From positions 1-17,217 of the forward strand of contig LVLI01000601.1 in NCBI GenBank assembly GCA_001687465.1: DNA of 17,217 nucleotides, read 5' to 3'. Positions 16,786 through 17,217 of this stretch are shown piece after piece. The translations under genes were made by a program, and so were the position numbers. The notes under the pieces were generated by a model. It saw nothing but the letters and a program-made list of their open reading frames with translations, had not been told where the DNA came from and did not search any database. Source of the DNA: Halocafeteria seosinensis (Eukaryota > Sar > Bigyra > Bicosoecida). The number at the start of each line of letters is the position of its first letter. The first letter of the stretch is position 1.

Positions 16786-17217
16786 ATGGCACGACCCACC
16801 CAGCGTATATCATCTTCGTCCACCTTTCAATGGACGCTGATGTTGACTGGGGTTGCCTTCATTGCTGTCCGTCCTCACTTGATATCCGACAATGAGCGAA
16901 AGCAAGCGGACGGTCCCAAATCCAATCCCGGTGAGCAATGCGTACCGGTATTCTCTTCTCAGTGTGATACTTTCCTGGTGTATGGATCTCGCCAGAGTGT
17001 GCATCGCTTCGCCTACTCTGTTCGTATCGTGCTGTCATCTTATTCGATTCGTGCAAACCATGTCCATTGTCAACCGAGGCCGGTTCAGTTTGGCTGGTTA
17101 TCTCGAGGAGAAAGGACCCACAAGATGTTGTCTTGTGACTACTACATACTTCTAAATACGGGAAGAAGGTTGCAGGGTCTAAGTATAATTCTCCCGGAAG
17201 ATCCAGTTCATCTGGCA
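16786..17217 (+). CDS. N-terminal part of an unidentified protein with a signal-anchor-like segment
   Basis: ATG 16786 sits in a good context (AACCATGG) below a TATA element, and the frame stays open for all 144 codons to the window edge. The first 49 residues look protein-like: a basic, Ser-rich start (MARPTQRISSSS), a hydrophobic TLMLTGVAFIAV segment and a charged stretch. After residue 49 the composition is less convincing. CCCG|GTGAGC at 16930/16931 is a good donor, so the true exon may end there. GGTTCAG at 17082-17088 is one possible acceptor and would give a short protein of about 64 residues. A type II or signal-anchored membrane protein is the best guess. No homologue was recognised. 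Confidence 0.4.
   Translation, partial: MARPTQRISSSSTFQWTLMLTGVAFIAVRPHLISDNERKQADGPKSNPGEQCVPVFSSQCDTFLVYGSRQSVHRFAYSVRIVLSSYSIRANHVHCQPRPVQFGWLSRGERTHKMLSCDYYILLNTGRRLQGLSIILPEDPVHLA

Noticed and set aside
16810-17056. Overlapping minus-strand frames of 64-65 codons at the right edge
   Set aside because: Short, without recognisable features, and opposite the better-supported + strand start at 16786.

Overview
The window looks like nuclear DNA of an intron-poor eukaryote. The main evidence is an 11.2-kb VPS13 coding sequence carried on two exons, with a textbook GT...AG intron only after codon 45. The neighbours are a long extracellular Cys-repeat membrane protein and the remains of an algal-style repeat protein with a Ser/Thr/Pro tail. 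A red alga or another protist alga is plausible, but nothing in the window proves the lineage.

Left part (2-3181, + strand): the 3' end of a gene for a type I membrane protein. It has about 23 four-cysteine repeats, a beta-rich segment, a DCGG-type Cys module, one transmembrane helix and a basic cytoplasmic tail. The start lies left of the window. A spacer (3182-3568) follows, holding an AATAAA signal and a TATA-like run.

Centre (3569-15008, + strand): a complete VPS13 bridge-like lipid transfer protein of 3748 residues. It has the Chorein N-terminus, the long groove region, the adaptor-binding (VAB/SHR-BD) modules, and the C-terminal amphipathic helices and PH-like end. Two things stand out. 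A dysferlin-type DysF domain (residues about 2487-2589) is inserted in the adaptor-binding region. A phospho-FFAT-like motif (residues 403-409) directly follows an acidic run. Together they suggest a lipid bridge anchored on the ER at one end, with an unusual membrane-reading domain near the other.

Right part (15009-17217): tail-to-tail with VPS13 lies a decayed minus-strand gene (15095-about 16186). It encoded GLUG-like GGIxG/CYSxG repeats followed by a Ser/Thr/Pro-rich tail, and is broken by a 5-bp duplication, two TGA codons and one further frameshift. Beyond it is a gene-poor stretch with a possible 68-residue membrane protein, an A19 tract and a perfect 17-bp tandem duplication. Next comes a 16-bp palindromic TATA element and a 12-bp palindrome. 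These precede the start of a second + strand gene (16786 onward) that encodes a signal-anchor-like N-terminus and runs off the window. No rRNA, tRNA, CRISPR array or complete transposon was recognised.
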